In this document: piece by piece, positions 43,738 to 56,634 of the stretch
Layout of the letters: each line of letters begins with the position of its first letter
Numbering within the stretch: position 1 is the stretch's first letter
From: Gelatoporia subvermispora B
Lineage: Eukaryota; Basidiomycota; Agaricomycetes; Polyporales; Gelatoporiaceae
Reading direction: 5' to 3'
Assembly: GCA_000320605.2 (NCBI GenBank)
Contig: KB445791.1
Location: 1,220,298-1,284,297, forward strand
DNA: 64,000 nucleotides
Program-made: the position numbers and the translations under genes
The notes under the pieces: generated by a model
Database searches by the model: none
What the model was told of the DNA's origin: nothing
Seen by the model: the letters and a program-made list of their open reading frames with translations, nothing else

Positions 43738-45855
43738 ATGAGCGAAAGAGGGGTCGGAAAGCCATGGACGCCTTATGAAGATAGCCTGCTAACTCAGGCG
43801 GTTGCGCTCTACGGAGAGTGCGACAACTGGAAGAACGTTGCCCTCTCTGTACCTGGACGGACGAATAAAGCATGCAGGAAGGTACGGCATTCTACACATT
43901 GCTGTTTGGGTATCTGTAACACTATGTTGGTCCTGGTCAGCGGTGGCTGCACTCGCTGTCTCCATCAGTCAAGAAGACGGCGTGGACACCGGAAGAGGAC
44001 CAGCTCCTCCTATCTCTGTACGCAGTCCATGGCACGAAGTGGGCCCTCATTGCACGGCATATTCCCGGAAGGACAGACGATGCCTGCTCGAAACGCTATC
44101 GGGAGGCTCTAGATCCGTCACTCAAGCGGGACGAATGGATGCCAGAGGAAGATGCCAGACTGGAAGAAGCGTATACCAGGCTCGGGGGCCGATGGGGCCA
44201 AATTGGACAGGAACTCAAGAGAAGCGGGCTGGGATGTCGGAACAGGTATAGTGGCATCTCTCGGTCGCCTTCCAATCCATGCTGACAAGTGCAATGTCAG
44301 GTGGAGAATGCTGGAAAGAAAGAAGGCGACGCTTGCTCGCGCGACCACCTCGAATGCGGCTGCTCCGTTGGGGGAAACACAACTACCGGTCGCCCCGGAG
44401 CAGCCTCAGTGGGCCCCCATTGCACATCCCGCGCCGGACCAATTTTGGGATCATGCAATCCCCCAATACGCGCCTTCGTCCGTGCTCGAGAATGCGCATC
44501 CAGGCTACGAAGCGCACGACGTGCCCTTCGACCCGGAGCTTCTGGACCCATCACTGCGCGTCGATGCTGACCGCACCGGGTACCCGAACCCGCCTGGCCC
44601 GGCGCTGTTCCAGTATGCTTCCTCCTCGTTGAGCGCCGCGCTGGAGAATCCACAGCGGTCTCATCCGCCCAGCCCGCCATCCTACTATTCCCCGCCCCTC
44701 TCCCCTGAATCCGTGTCGCTCAATGTCGACGCGGTGCTCTCCCTGCCCGACATCCCCCCGTGCGAGCGCGGCGGCGGCGCGGAAGCGCACGCAGCGGCAA
44801 TGCGCGCGCGCGTCGATGCGCCGCCCCAGGACATCGTCGGCTCGTCTGCCGCGGGCGTGCATCTCGACCATTCTGACGACGCTGGACGCCTGTCAGCGTA
44901 TGTTGCCGCCGGACCAGCGGTGCCACCGCCACAAGTCTGCTCAGTCCCGCGCCCTCCCCAGCCCGAACACGAAGACGGGTACGTCGCGGGTGCGGCTGTA
45001 GCACAGACATACGCGCATGCGCCCAATCAGGTGTCGCCGTATTATCGCACAGAGGCACAGAAGGCGCAGAACGCTGCTTCCCGGCATAGGCGCGGCGAAC
45101 GACAGGGGCCGCCTCCTCGTCTTTCTTGTAACCTTCCTGCTGCATCAGAGTAAGTGCATTCAGGTGTCGGGATCGGCATTTTTGGGCCTAAACTGTGTTG
45201 GTAGTCCAGCGACTCTAGCGTATGCGTGCGGGCATGGGGAATGCTGGCCGCCGGGAGAAGTATCGAGTAGCCACCGATATGCAACGTCTAAGGAGCTTTT
45301 GGATCATTACAAACTCGAGCATGCCGACGACATGAATTGCACTACCCCGTTCAGGTGTGCGCTAGCTAATTGCGAGAGAAGCTGGAAGGTCCGTCCAATC
45401 AGGAGCTGCCGTGCTGCAGAATCTCATCGCAATGTTCATTTTTAGAGCATCAACGGGCTACAATACCATTTACAAGTGTGAGCCCGCGGAGTTTTGCCGA
45501 GATGTCCAATTTTCTGGCTCACATGTCATCTGTCTCAGATCGAAAGTGCACTTCCAGCAGGCATTGGAGTCGTACACCGCCCTTCCTGAAGGCCCGGATG
45601 TCACAGGTGCCCCCGAGGTAATTGGAATCGCGAGAAGGCCGAAGAAGGTCCACCCGTGCCCTCATCCTGGCTGTCGGAAGGAATACAAACAGCTCAGCGG
45701 GTTGCGGTACCATTTAACACATGTACGCCTGACCCGCGCAGGAAATGTTCCGTGACTCATTTCATTCCGCACTGCAGGGACATACGCAGGACCAGCCCGC
45801 GCAGCTCGACGTGATCCCTCCAGGGCTTGCGCGCAAGCTGGCAGAGAAAGTGTAA
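43738..45855 (+). CDS. Three-repeat Myb protein with C-terminal C2H2 zinc fingers
   Basis: A likely nuclear DNA-binding regulator. Three Myb/SANT repeats come first: KPWTPYEDSLLTQAVALYGE (R1), TAWTPEEDQLLLSLYAVHGT with KWALIARHIPGRTDDACSKR (R2), and DEWMPEEDARLEEAYTRLGG with RWGQIGQELKR (R3). A ~270-residue Pro/Ala/Ser-rich linker follows (44330-45150). After it come cysteine/histidine pairs: YACGHGECWPPGE with HYKLEH, FRCALANCERSWK, and HPCPHPGCRKEYKQLSGLRY with HLTH. The first two repeats are joined over an intron at about 43880-43960. Short introns also split the zinc-finger part. The protein ends ARKLAEKV. Myb repeats with C2H2 fingers in one protein are uncommon. It is divergent from PRP17 (189-bp gap), so the two may share a promoter. 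Confidence 0.8.
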
Positions 45856-47042
45856 GCGGACGTTCAACTCGTCCAGCACTGCGATGCATGAACGGTCGGC
45901 GACCCCAACGGGATTAGAACGGGACGCTCGCGACTGCTATTTTCTCGAATAGACCTCGGGTCGACGGCTCAGCCGTCTTCGTTGACACTTCCGATAAGCT
46001 ACAGCCTATAGTAATTCTCTTGAAGGGTAATGCCCTCTCGAACTTCCAGGAATAAATACCCTATGTGCGTCATATACGCCGTTGGTGCTTTTGCCAGGAA
46101 GCGGGACGCGGCAATGGCCCTGTCATCTCGGCTGGTGCGGCGGAATTTCGTGGGTGTATATGTCATTGCTGCACATGACGAGGAGCATTCTTCCACCCGG
46201 ACATGAGTGGGACGGCGTGCTACCTTGTCCTGCTGTGGCCGTGAAACATCGGCCGTCATCGTCATCAGCAAGTTCCACCTCGGGGGAATCGCTGGGGGCG
46301 TGTGCAGCAGAGGACGATTTGTTCAATATCACCGAGGCTGTGAGCGGCCGTGGGACGGCGTGGTCAGAGCGTGTGCGCTATTGCCACCATGACATCTGTC
46401 CGCCGTCGTAGCAGGCGTCGAGATAGGATCCGCGATCATGTCCAGCAATCTCGAGTGTGATATCTGAATGCCCCGTGAACATTTGGTAGTACGGCCCTGA
46501 CGCGACGGGCTGTCTCGATGGGAGCAAACGCATGTCTGTGTGCGTCGCGTGAAATGTGAACCGCCCGGCGCCTTGGGTCAGGGTCGCGCCCCGGCATTGC
46601 AAGAGTGTGGATGTCTTTGAATCCACGGCTGACACTCCCCGTGATATCCGGAGAGGTTCGACAGAAAATGTGGTTGTCCGCAGCGGGGCGCAGCGCAGTC
46701 TGAGCTAAAGATGTACTAGAGAAAAGATGCGAGCGATCGCAAGATGGAGCAATGTAACGCAGCTACCGTTGTCGGTACCTGAGGGCCTCGCCAGCCAGCC
46801 AGTGGTAGCCAGTCCAGTAGTCGTTCCTGCCCATGGCTTTGGCAGCTCGTGACTCGCAAGTTCCTGGCAATTCATGGCAGTTGCGATCGGAAACCCATCC
46901 GCGGCGATCACCAACCAAATCTTTCCTCGCCTCGGCGCATGTATCCGCCATGCTATATAAGACTCCCGACCCGCACTAGTCAATGCACACTAACTCTAAC
47001 CTCCATCTCTCCCAAACAAACCCGTCTCCACCACTCCTTACA
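45856..47042. other. Intergenic sequence upstream of peptide B
   Basis: No supported gene. A minus-strand frame at 46378-46635 (GRFTFHATHTDMRLLPSRQP...) is not recognised. The proximal promoter of peptide B (TATATAA at 46954) lies at the right end, followed by a CT-rich leader. Confidence 0.4.
46954..46960 (+). promoter_or_regulatory. TATA box of secreted peptide gene B
   Basis: TATATAA, 83 bp before the start codon, followed by a pyrimidine-rich leader (CTCTAACCTCCATCTCTCCC). This arrangement is typical of strongly expressed basidiomycete genes. Confidence 0.6.
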
Positions 47043-47301
47043 ATGCAGTTCAAGTGGTTCTCCCTCCTCGCCGTCGCAGTCATGGTCGGCATGACTGCTG
47101 CCGCGCCCGTTAGTCCTCTCCTCTCTCATCCGTTTTATCTCCGTTGACGACGACGCATAGGCCCCGCTCGTTGAGCGCGCCGAGGGACTCGCGGACGTCG
47201 CACGCCGGTGTGGTGTACGTCGCTCCGTTAGACTTCTGCCCGTCTGCCCGCTCACACCTTCTTGTTAGGGGCTGGGCTGCTCAGAGGGCCCCGACAATTA
47301 G
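47043..47301 (+). CDS. Small secreted cysteine peptide precursor B
   Basis: Three exons (47043-47108, 47161-47214, 47269-47301) code for 50 residues. A signal peptide MQFKWFSLLAVAVMVGMTAA is followed by a pro-segment APLVERAEGLADVA, a dibasic Arg-Arg, and a short cysteine core CGGLGCSEGPDN. It is paralogous to precursor A: both have a 22-codon first exon ending in Ala-Pro or Met-Pro, VERAE-L--VAR, C-x3-GC and EGP, and an intron one codon after the first cysteine. If a Kex2-type protease cuts after Arg-Arg, a 12-residue peptide with two cysteines would result. A strong TATA lies upstream. I do not recognise the family. The TAG at 47299 is the first stop; a longer spliced form cannot be excluded. 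Confidence 0.65.
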
Positions 47302-47958
47302 CCATTCTGAATGACTCGCCCGTTACGCAGCCAGGTACGTCTCAACCCCTGCCGAGCCAGAAATAATCCCTGATTTGGTCCCGCCCGGCAATAGAAAGAG
47401 GCGTCCGCCAGGCAAGTCCTGGTTCCGAGAGCGGCATAAGCTCTGTCTGACCGGATGGCGCGGAAGCAGCTGGGGCACCCACCCGTCGTCGAACTTGCTG
47501 AGCAGCTTGGTGCTTACTTTACTCCCGGTCCGCCGTAGTCCCGAATACTGTACGCAGGAGTGCGATCCTTATCCTTTGTCTGGTCATCCCGCGATTCCGA
47601 CCCAGCATGTACGGCTTGTCACCACTGGTTACCCGCTCACTCTCGTTGGACTCTGAGATTGTACTCGTTAGCGTAGAAGTCATATCAAATACAGTCTTTT
47701 TATAGCAGCGCGTTGTGTCAGACAGTCGTCCAGGGAACATGTTTCGCATTTCAGTGAAAAGGAACGGCTTCGACGCGCGCCTCCGCACAATGATACAGCA
47801 GTGCAAACATACGCAAACATCGCGCTCGCCGTGTGCCGCGGCGCGCACGCTCTCTCGAATTTGAGCATGACGGCGGCGAACTCCGTCCCGTTCTCTTTTT
47901 TGTGTTGAACCTTTCGTTTGAAACGAACGCGCTGAACTGAACCTTACATGACCTCACG
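47302..47958. other. Intergenic sequence
   Basis: The 3' region of peptide B and the promoter of UGO1. No gene seen. Confidence 0.4.
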
Positions 47959-49553
47959 ATGACCGCGACGCCGCCCTCGCTGCGCAATCTCTACGCATCA
48001 CCTCCCGACGTCTGGTCCTTCATCCCGCCAGTCGCAGGCTCGAGCACGAATGATTCCGCTCTACCTTCCTCTGTATCTCCGCCTTCCTCGTCAACAACTT
48101 ACCAGTGGTCTACACGCACGGCCAACTCTAGTCCGCTGTTTGACCTCTCGTCCACAATCGTCCAGGATGATGACGGCCTCGACGTGCAAATTCTCATCAA
48201 GGGCATGGTCATCTCCGCACTAATGCAGTATGCTACCATGGTCGTGTCCCAGCCATGGGACGTCGGACGGACACTTCTACAAGTGCAATGGGTGCCGAGA
48301 GATGCGGGGGAGGTCCCACCCGAACCCGGCGTCGCACCCGAGGTACCGGAAGAAGAGGAAGAGGTGCGCTAGCGTATTACTCTATACATGCCATCGACCG
48401 ACATATAGTCCAAAATATGACAGCTGAGCGATTCTTCGAATGAGAACGACGATGCGTACTTCGCTGATCCCAGCACACCCAGACGTACGGCTCCGCGACC
48501 GGCCGACGAGCACGGCTATGTGATGCGGCAGTCGGTGTTAGACGAGGCCACCCAGCCGGAGTACGTTATTCCCGTGGGCAGCGCGAGCGGGACGTGGGGC
48601 ATGATGAAGGCGTTGGGTCACTTCCGTGCTGAGGGATGGCTTTCACTATGGAAGGGTATGCCCGGAGTCAATTCTTACGTCTCTCCACGTTCCAATGACC
48701 TCTGCTCCTAGGATTGTTGACCGCGACCGTGAAAGACGCGCTCGAAACCAGTCTGCAACCCGTCATGCATGCAATCCTCCAGTCCCTCTTCGCCCCTGTC
48801 ATGCCGTCATCCCCACTATCCCCCGCCGGGCACTCCAGCCTACTCCTCCCCGTCGCCTCGCATGTCCTCACCGGCGTCATACTCTCCCCGCTCGACCTCA
48901 TCTGCACACGGCTCATCATCCAATCCGCGCACCCGCGCTACCGCACCTACTCCGGGCCGCTCGACGCGCTGCAGCAGCTGCTCACGCACGAGGGCGGGCT
49001 GCGCGGGCTCTACCTGCATCCGCACTTGCTGATCCCGACGTTCCTCGACTGCACTTTGCGCGCGCTCGTCCCGCTCACGCTCCCGCGCCTCGTCGCCGCT
49101 TACCTTGGCGCCGCGCCCACGAGCAGCCCCGCACTCTGGACGCTCGCGGAGTTACTCGGCGCCGCCGCGGGGCTCCTTGTCACGACGCCCTTCGAGACGG
49201 TGCGCAAGCGTCTCCAGGCGCAGCCGCGTGGTGCGGCGCGGCCCCTCCGCGCGTGCGTCGAGCTCCGCCCCGCGCCGTACAACGGTGTCGTCGACGCGTT
49301 CTGGCACATCCTCACCGAGGAACGCTCGGACCTGCCCATCCGGCGCCCGAGCAGGCGCCGCGCGGGAAAGGGCAAGGCGCGGGAGGACGCGGAGGAGGAG
49401 CCAGAGGCAGAGAACGAGTCGTGGTTGAGGCATACGGGTGTGGGGCAGCTGTACCGCGGGCTGGGCATCCGCTTGGGTGCGAGCGCGCTTACGTTTGTGC
49501 TGGCGCTGTTGGTGGGAGGCGACGAGCAGGATTCGGGGTGGGCGGAGCTGTGA
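47959..49553 (+). CDS. UGO1: UGO1-like mitochondrial outer membrane carrier-fold protein
   Basis: A modified mitochondrial carrier that in yeast links the fusion GTPases of outer and inner membranes. Three exons are joined as EEEEE-LSDSSNENDDAYFADP and SLWKGLLTATVKDALETSLQ. The N-terminal domain has a Ser/Thr-rich start and the first carrier segment MVISALMQYATMVVSQPWDV. The C-terminal part reads ASHVLTGVILSPLDLICTRL (P-x-D carrier motif), LRGLYLHPHLLIPTFLDCTL and LLVTTPFETVRKRLQAQPRG (P-x-E). It ends with a final helix GIRLGASALTFVLALLVGGD. The repeats are degenerate relative to metabolite carriers, as in Ugo1. Linkers are acidic. It is convergent with the ABCC transporter (220-bp gap). Confidence 0.75.
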
Positions 49554-49773
49554 GGCTCTTCGGTCCTCTGACCGGCGGTGGTTTGATCAGATTATGGTTT
49601 GTTACGCATCTCGAGCATCGCGCGCATTCACATCTCTACTCAACAATGCATGCATTCAGCAACAAAGTTTGTATTTGATTTATTTCATGCATTCGCGCCT
49701 TGGCACGGAATAGCAGCAGACAAGCTGTTTGGACAAAGAAACGGCACCATAGAGTGTATAGGACGAGGATGTT

Positions 49774-52700
49774 TCAGGCAGACGAATCCCCAAATACCAT
49801 GGCGTACAATTCCGCCTTATCGCTACTCTCTTCGACCAAAGCGCGGAACTTGCTGTCCTGGTCCCTTAATAACCAGCTCGGCGGCGCGTATTCGACCTGA
49901 GTCGTAGTCATGAGCGGAAATTATCAGACCCAGGCACCACCTATATCACGCTCACCACGCGCCCAGCATCCAAGACCAGCTACACGTACAAACGTTCAGT
50001 GTCATCATTTGTCGCGAGCGCACAGCGATACTCACGATCTTGTCCGCATCCATGACCGTCCGCAAGCGGTGTGCGACCGTGAGCACCGTGACATCGCCTC
50101 GCAGCTCTTGGCGCAACGACCGCTGGATAGTGGCGTCCGTCTCGTAATCTGCGACGTGCATGCCACTTAGCGACAGCCCGGCATCACTGGTCAACATCGG
50201 AGTCCTCACCGATCGCCGACGTGGCTATGGTGTAAGTGGCGGTGAGCGAACATTCGATAAGCAGGCACAGAGACGGGCCACCGACCTTCGTCCAGGATTA
50301 GTAGCTTGCTCTGCCGGACCAACGCCCGCGCAAGGGCCACCATCTGGCGCTGGCCGACGGACAGGTTGCTGCCCCCCGCAGCGATCGCGCTGTCTAGCGT
50401 GAGGGCGGCCTCCGAGTTCGCTTGCGATGCGCTGAGACCGGACGCCCTGAGCGCATCGTTCAAGGTGGCGTCGTCATGTGCTTGGAAGGGGTCCAGGTTA
50501 TACCGCAAGCTTCCTTGCAGTAGCTCGGGCTGTATCGCAAGTCATATTAATGCTCCTCCTGTCTGCCGGGACTGAGACGCACGTCTTGTGGAATGATCGT
50601 GATATTGGCTCGAAGCGCATCGAGATTGATGGAACTCGTCAGAAGACCATCGTAGTACACTTCGCCCTCAGTCAGGATGCAGCGCAGGAGCGCAAGAGCG
50701 AGGGAACTCTGCAGGAAGGTCATTAGGCTGTACAAATGGCGTTTACCCGCCAATCATCACCTTTCCGCTCCCCGTTCGACCAACTTCGAGCGATAATCAG
50801 CCCACACCAAATGTATTAGTCAGGTTGGAGGCACCAACCTATGCCAATTCGTTCGCCTGACCGTACTTCGAATGAAATATTGTGCAGAACGCGTGGCCCA
50901 TCCTGCGCTGAATTGTTACAATAATTTCCACACGCTTGCGTATTTATACAAACCTGGGAGTATCGAGCGGATAGCTTGTCGACTCTCAGTCCACCGCTTG
51001 CAGGCCAGTACGCAGGAGGTACACCTGCATCGCTGGACTTTGGTTCTTGTTCGATATCAAGGTATTGTTGGACTCGTTCCAAACTGGGAGGGTTCGTCGA
51101 AGTTAGCGCGAAACGGGGGCTACTATCCAGTGCCACATACCTGTTGCCTGAAAGCTCTGAGTTTCGGATTCTGTGCCCCAGAAGATGACTGAAAGAACTT
51201 ACCGCTCAACTCGAATTGGTTGACGGCCATGATCCACCAGAGAATGGTTCCGCTGAATGCAACTACCGAAGCGACTTCATGAGTCGAAGCCCAACAATTG
51301 CGATAGACAAAGTCACATACCGGCCATGTTCAACGAGAAACCAGTGTCCGACGCGTTAGTCTGGCCCCCGTACACCAAGAATATCGCAAGTGCAGCAGCA
51401 AATGCTCCGCCGAGAGTTTCCATGCGAAGAGTCACCCACCTGCTCACATAAGCATATGTACGAGCACGGACAAGGCCAATTTGACATACCGACTGAGGTT
51501 GTAGAAGGATCGTGCAATCCGGGTGTAGCGGTCAATCCTACAATAAGATTCTTGGATAAATGCCTGCTCGGCCCCAAACGCACGGACGCAGGCTGTCTAA
51601 CATGTCAGTCATGTTCCAATGTATAATCGGATGCACGCACTGAGACCTCTGACGGTTGCGTCAAAATGACCTAGCACGGGGGCTCTTGCGTTGCTCATCT
51701 CCCTTTTGGCAGAGAGCTGGGCTTTCATGTAGAGCTGACCACAGCAGATACCGATCACAGTGATGACACCACCAGGAAGAAGGAATGCTGGAGAAAAGAC
51801 GATAACAGCACCGAACTCGAAGATCATTGAGCCGGTGAGTCCGAGTAGCCGCTCGAAATTCGATGACAGCGTGCTATCGACTGAAAGCAAGATGACACAA
51901 TCAGATACTGTTCGAGTTTTGATATCTCGCTTTGCACTCACCCTCTTGTATGTCTTGCGTGCACCGAGTGATTATACGAGAAGTGGGTGTCTTGTCTAGC
52001 CATCTGTAATGTTGATACATTATGATCGGCGAAGAACGGCATGACAGTAATCAACTTACCCAAGAGTAGTGTCCAGTATTGACCCAAGTAATGAGTTATG
52101 GATAGCTCTCGAAGCCCGCAATGAGCCAAATGCGACTGCAACAAATGTAGCTGAATAACAGACGGAGCCGAGAAGAAGCATGACGCAGAATATAGTCAAA
52201 TAGCTGGAAAGATTCATTCAATATCAAGTATACCGAAGTAGAGATTGACTGGACTCACTACGGCACGTTAACCTGCGAGGGCGTTCTATTGACGTACTGC
52301 TCCGCCCATGCACCCAACCACCAGACTCGGGATACTTGCAATAACTCGCATCCAGCTAGAGAAACGATACAAAGAGCCCAGAAGGACACGGGATGGTTGC
52401 CTCCCATACGAGAAAGGTACATCGTCACTATGTTTGAGGTCAGCCAATAGTTCCGCGTCCATCGCGTGCCCGAACGTACTGGGAAGCCATCCAACATGCC
52501 CTTCAGCGATTTCTTCATCTTTGACTAGTAGTCCAGTGTCCGGCGGCGTCGGTGATGACTGCAAATGTGCCTCAGACATTTCAAACTCAATGCCGGCTTG
52601 GTCTGCGAATGTTCCCGAATCACTGCTACTGGTGTGTGATCTCGAGAGATGCTTCTGTCCTACAATTCGACCGTTCACGTCCAGAGTCACGATGAAGTCA

Positions 52701-55700
52701 GCAATAGGGGTGGTCACGCTAATGTTGTGAGTCTACGCCAATTGCTGAGCCTATAGTAGAGATTGGAGTCGAGAGGACCTACGACTAGTATTACTGTCCG
52801 GTCCCGCATGAGTTCGCCTTGGAAGCAATGTTTAACTATCCACTGAGCGGTGCCCACATCAAGGGCTGCAAGCACCTAGCAAACTGAGCTGAGCACCTGA
52901 CTATAACAATTCAGCGTTGTCACTTACGTCGTCAATCAGAAGAATCTCTGCGTTGGAGTACATTGCACGTGCAAGACTAATCCGAGCCTATGCACATTAT
53001 CCGGCGTCAGACCAACTTCCAGAGATGAAAGAAATATCAACCTTCTGACCACCACTAACGAATCAAAGGAATAAGGTTCGCTTGCTCGTGAAGAAAATAA
53101 CGACATACCTCAGATTGACTCCCATCTCACCGACTTCTGCATGATCACCGGCAGGGAAGAGCTCTAAATCACGTTCCAGAGCGCACTGTTTGATGACTGC
53201 GAAAGGTTATCAGCAGAGGTCAGGAATCAGCTAAAAATAATTCACCCTGATAGTATCTCCGCTCATGATATGGCGAGCCGAATAGGATATTTTCCTGTGC
53301 ACATCAGCTAACGCACCTCTTACGATCATGCATACACGTACTCTGATCGTGGCATTCTGGATCCATGCCTCCTGTGGGACGTACGCAACACCACCAGAAC
53401 GGGGCAGGTTGCAAAACGAGTCAGGTGTCATCGAAACATAGTGCAGCTCGCCTGTCATTGGATCTTAGATGACTGCGGAGTAAAGGAATGAAGAAGTGTG
53501 ACCTAGCAAGGCTAGTAGTAGCGATGTCTTTCCAGATCCTGTGGGACCAACCACTAAGTTGATACCACCACGTTGGAAAAGGAGCTCTGCCTCTATGCAC
53601 AGACTGAAGGAGCTGGACGTTTCGCGAGACCAGGTGAAAATAGCATTGCGAATACCAATCCCATCTGATGATGTCGATGCTGAATGCTGAGAAGCTGGCC
53701 TACATTCATTGTCAAACCGATCCAGTAGTTCTGTCTGTGGGGTTCATCATGAGACTATCATGATGTGACTGAGAATGGTCCTGCATGGACGTACTTCGTA
53801 AAGGAATTTGTTCAGCCGGTCGAGCGACACATTGGCTATAAGGGTGCATGTAACGTGAGGGAATGATTGAGTCCCGTTGACTGGGCAGCTTGCCTTGTAT
53901 GAGAGCAGGACTCATCCCCAAGACATTGTTCAGGTTTTCGCGAAGCAGCGAGAAGGCTAGATGTATAGCTCAGCATAAGTCTCACAAAGTGACGATATAT
54001 AGACTCACCTGCCATGGATGAGAATACGCGCGAAGCTGAAGCAGAGTGAGAGACATCATAACGAGTTATTGAATTTCTCTGACCTGTCAAGCTCTCGTGC
54101 ATTATGACAGTCTGGACAAGAGTTGCTTAGCATGGAAGCTGCCAAGAAATAATGTACACATACATAAGTCACGAATGTTGCCACCATGATTGCAACAGGT
54201 ATGAGATAGCTGTACATGTACGAAGTTTGCATCGCAAAGTACGGAGCAGCATATCGACGTACTTGATACAATTATTCAAGACCTCCAGTAGTTTATACTT
54301 CTTGACATATTTGAGTTCATTTTCGCGCTCGGTGGCTACTTTCTCATTGATGAGAAGTTCCCATCCGAATAACTTGATCATGCGGATAACTCTGAGAACT
54401 TTGAACAGTGCTGTTGGTCAAATACAAAACCTAGTGAATGTCGATCTACTGACCATCTGACACGACTTGTACACGAGAATCCGTCTACAACACGTTTAGT
54501 AGCCGCACGACTCGCAGTGGTAATTGTAGCAAACCTGGCTCATCTTCTCAGACTGTACGGTTTGAATGAATCGAGCGAACAGTCCAGGTACTGGAAACAA
54601 CGATATCATCACCGCCATTCCCACGAATGCGCTATGCATACACCGATTAGTGACTCCTGCACAAGTGACATTCATAGAAACGTACCTCCAGCCGAGAACA
54701 GTATACAAGAACCATATACAAAGTCCAGATTGGACAGGGAGATACAGTACTTGTCGCGTGGTGCGTAAGATTGGTGAATTCGGAATCGTCGAATACATAT
54801 AGACTTACTGATGTACAGAATATCACAGCCATGGTATATATTCCGAAGGTCGCTTGTAACTAAGTTGTTCAGCTTTCCGACGATATGTGCGCTCACACCG
54901 GTGCTGTCGGTGTCGCTGAAGTCAGCATCTGCAGATTCGGCCAATTCTACAGGCCCGCTATCCAGATTTCTTCCATAGTCAGGTTTTCCAGCAATACCAG
55001 TCGCTCGAATACGTAAGGCATGAGTGAAGACCAGCTGCGTGATGATAGCTTCTGTCCGCACAGTCATCCTTGTCTGTGAACCATAAATGGTCTGATACTC
55101 AGATGTTCACACCCTAACGAATTGCACGCACCGAGGTGAAGATGTACCACTGGATCGCAAGGGATCCAAGTACAGGTCCGAAAAAGAGGAGTGATATCCA
55201 GACCCATGGTCGAACAGTAGAACCGATTCCGTTGGACTCGAGATATCTGTATACGACACATATCGTAACATTTTTCACATTACTCGGTTCAAGAAACTCA
55301 CTGCAGAAGTTTAAAAAGACCGATAGGACTTGCGAAGGTGGTGACCGCCTAGAATCAATAAGCCACGTGACAGCCGGTGGATTGTAGCAAGCTCACTTTG
55401 ATCGCCAGCATTGTAGTCATGGTCAGAAATTCGGGATCTAAAATGCATATGCCTTCTCAAGGCTGTTCGGCATACAGTGCACGAGTGGCATACAGAAGAT
55501 GTGCACAATCCCCCAGAACACATGACGCTTCCTTCCTAGAGCCAACGGGTCGAGGTGCTACATGAGAGGCACGTCCGTGCAGTGAGACAGGCAGACGAGA
55601 GAAAAGTAGACACGTACAGGAAGAGTCCGCTCAGTCAGATATCTGGCGCGGTCATAGTTTGCCAAGGGCAAGAACTGGTCAAAGGGCAGATGGGACACTC

Positions 55701-56634
55701 GCGCTGCATTCAGGATCATCTGATCAAGCCAGCTGAAGGTTACAAGAGACAACCAGGATGCCGTCTGCTCCGCGTGCCCTGCTGAACTTGGATCCAGCAC
55801 CTGAGTCATATATTCAAATATTGTGGATGCATAGACAACGGTCTGATGCTGCTCACCGTTGCTTTGATCGGAACATAACGTCGAGGCATACATAGCGGCG
55901 TGACGATTGCAGTGAACGTCAGGATCAAAACCTTGACCCATAGTATGTCCCCTTCGGCTGAATCCATGGGGTCCGATGCCACCATTGCCAAAGGCCATAT
56001 GTCTCGATACGCATAGCATATCCAAGTGAGCGCCAATACGAAAGTCAAATGAGCGCTCGCTGTCCTGCCAATCCAACGGTAGGATGAGACAGTCAGGACT
56101 CCCATTAGAAAAGAATACAACTGTTGGGAGGAACATTGTAGCCGTATCACTAGGGTTTTGGTAGGCGGACCTACGAATACGGTACAAGGACTGAGATCCA
56201 GCCAAGCCACAGGTCTGATGGCAGGTATTCCGCCATCACTGCGAAGACACAAGGCGTACAAGGACGCGCAAGCAATGAGACGAGTCCAATGCCAGATAAT
56301 TGTGCTCCGCGATTCCATCTGATCCTTTTGCTCTTCGTGAGGCAGATTGACGGGCACGCTTGGATGGGCCGCATCCTGTGGTAACCCGCTACCAGTTGGT
56401 TTCTTCGAATATTGCCTGATGACTTTCCGCGACACAACTTGAAGGCAGAATATCACAAGAGATACGCCTATAGCGTATATTGGCAGCTCTCTGGAGCTGA
56501 TCCCGGGCCTGTCACAGAGTTTCGAAGGAAGTTTGTCCGATCGTGACACATTCAGCATGGTTCAGGGTACAAACATACCGGTAATGGTAGCAGCCCAGGG
56601 CGAGGCACACGACATCTCCAGAGATTGTGGCCAT
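49774..56634 (-). CDS. ABCC (MRP)-family full-size ABC transporter
   Basis: A multidrug/conjugate exporter-type protein. The best start is ATG 56634 ([19 protein letters not shown]), joined by an intron (56578-56509) to [15 protein letters not shown]. It has an N-terminal membrane region (TMD0) and a first transmembrane domain. NBD1 has Walker [40 protein letters not shown], signature [20 protein letters not shown] and Walker B ILLIDD, with Asp where NBD2 has Glu, as usual in ABCC NBD1. A second transmembrane domain follows. NBD2 has [72 protein letters not shown] and [17 protein letters not shown], ending [13 protein letters not shown]. It is very intron-rich. Two tiny exons, 50761-50783 (23 nt, VGRTGSGK) and 50210-50224 (15 nt, ATSAI), carry the NBD2 Walker motifs. 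The substrate is unknown. Confidence 0.85.

Noticed and set aside
56509..56578. ATG 56558 (MLNVSRSD...) as the ABCC start
   Set aside because: It falls inside a GT-AG intron. Removing that intron joins CYHYR to [11 protein letters not shown] in frame from ATG 56634.
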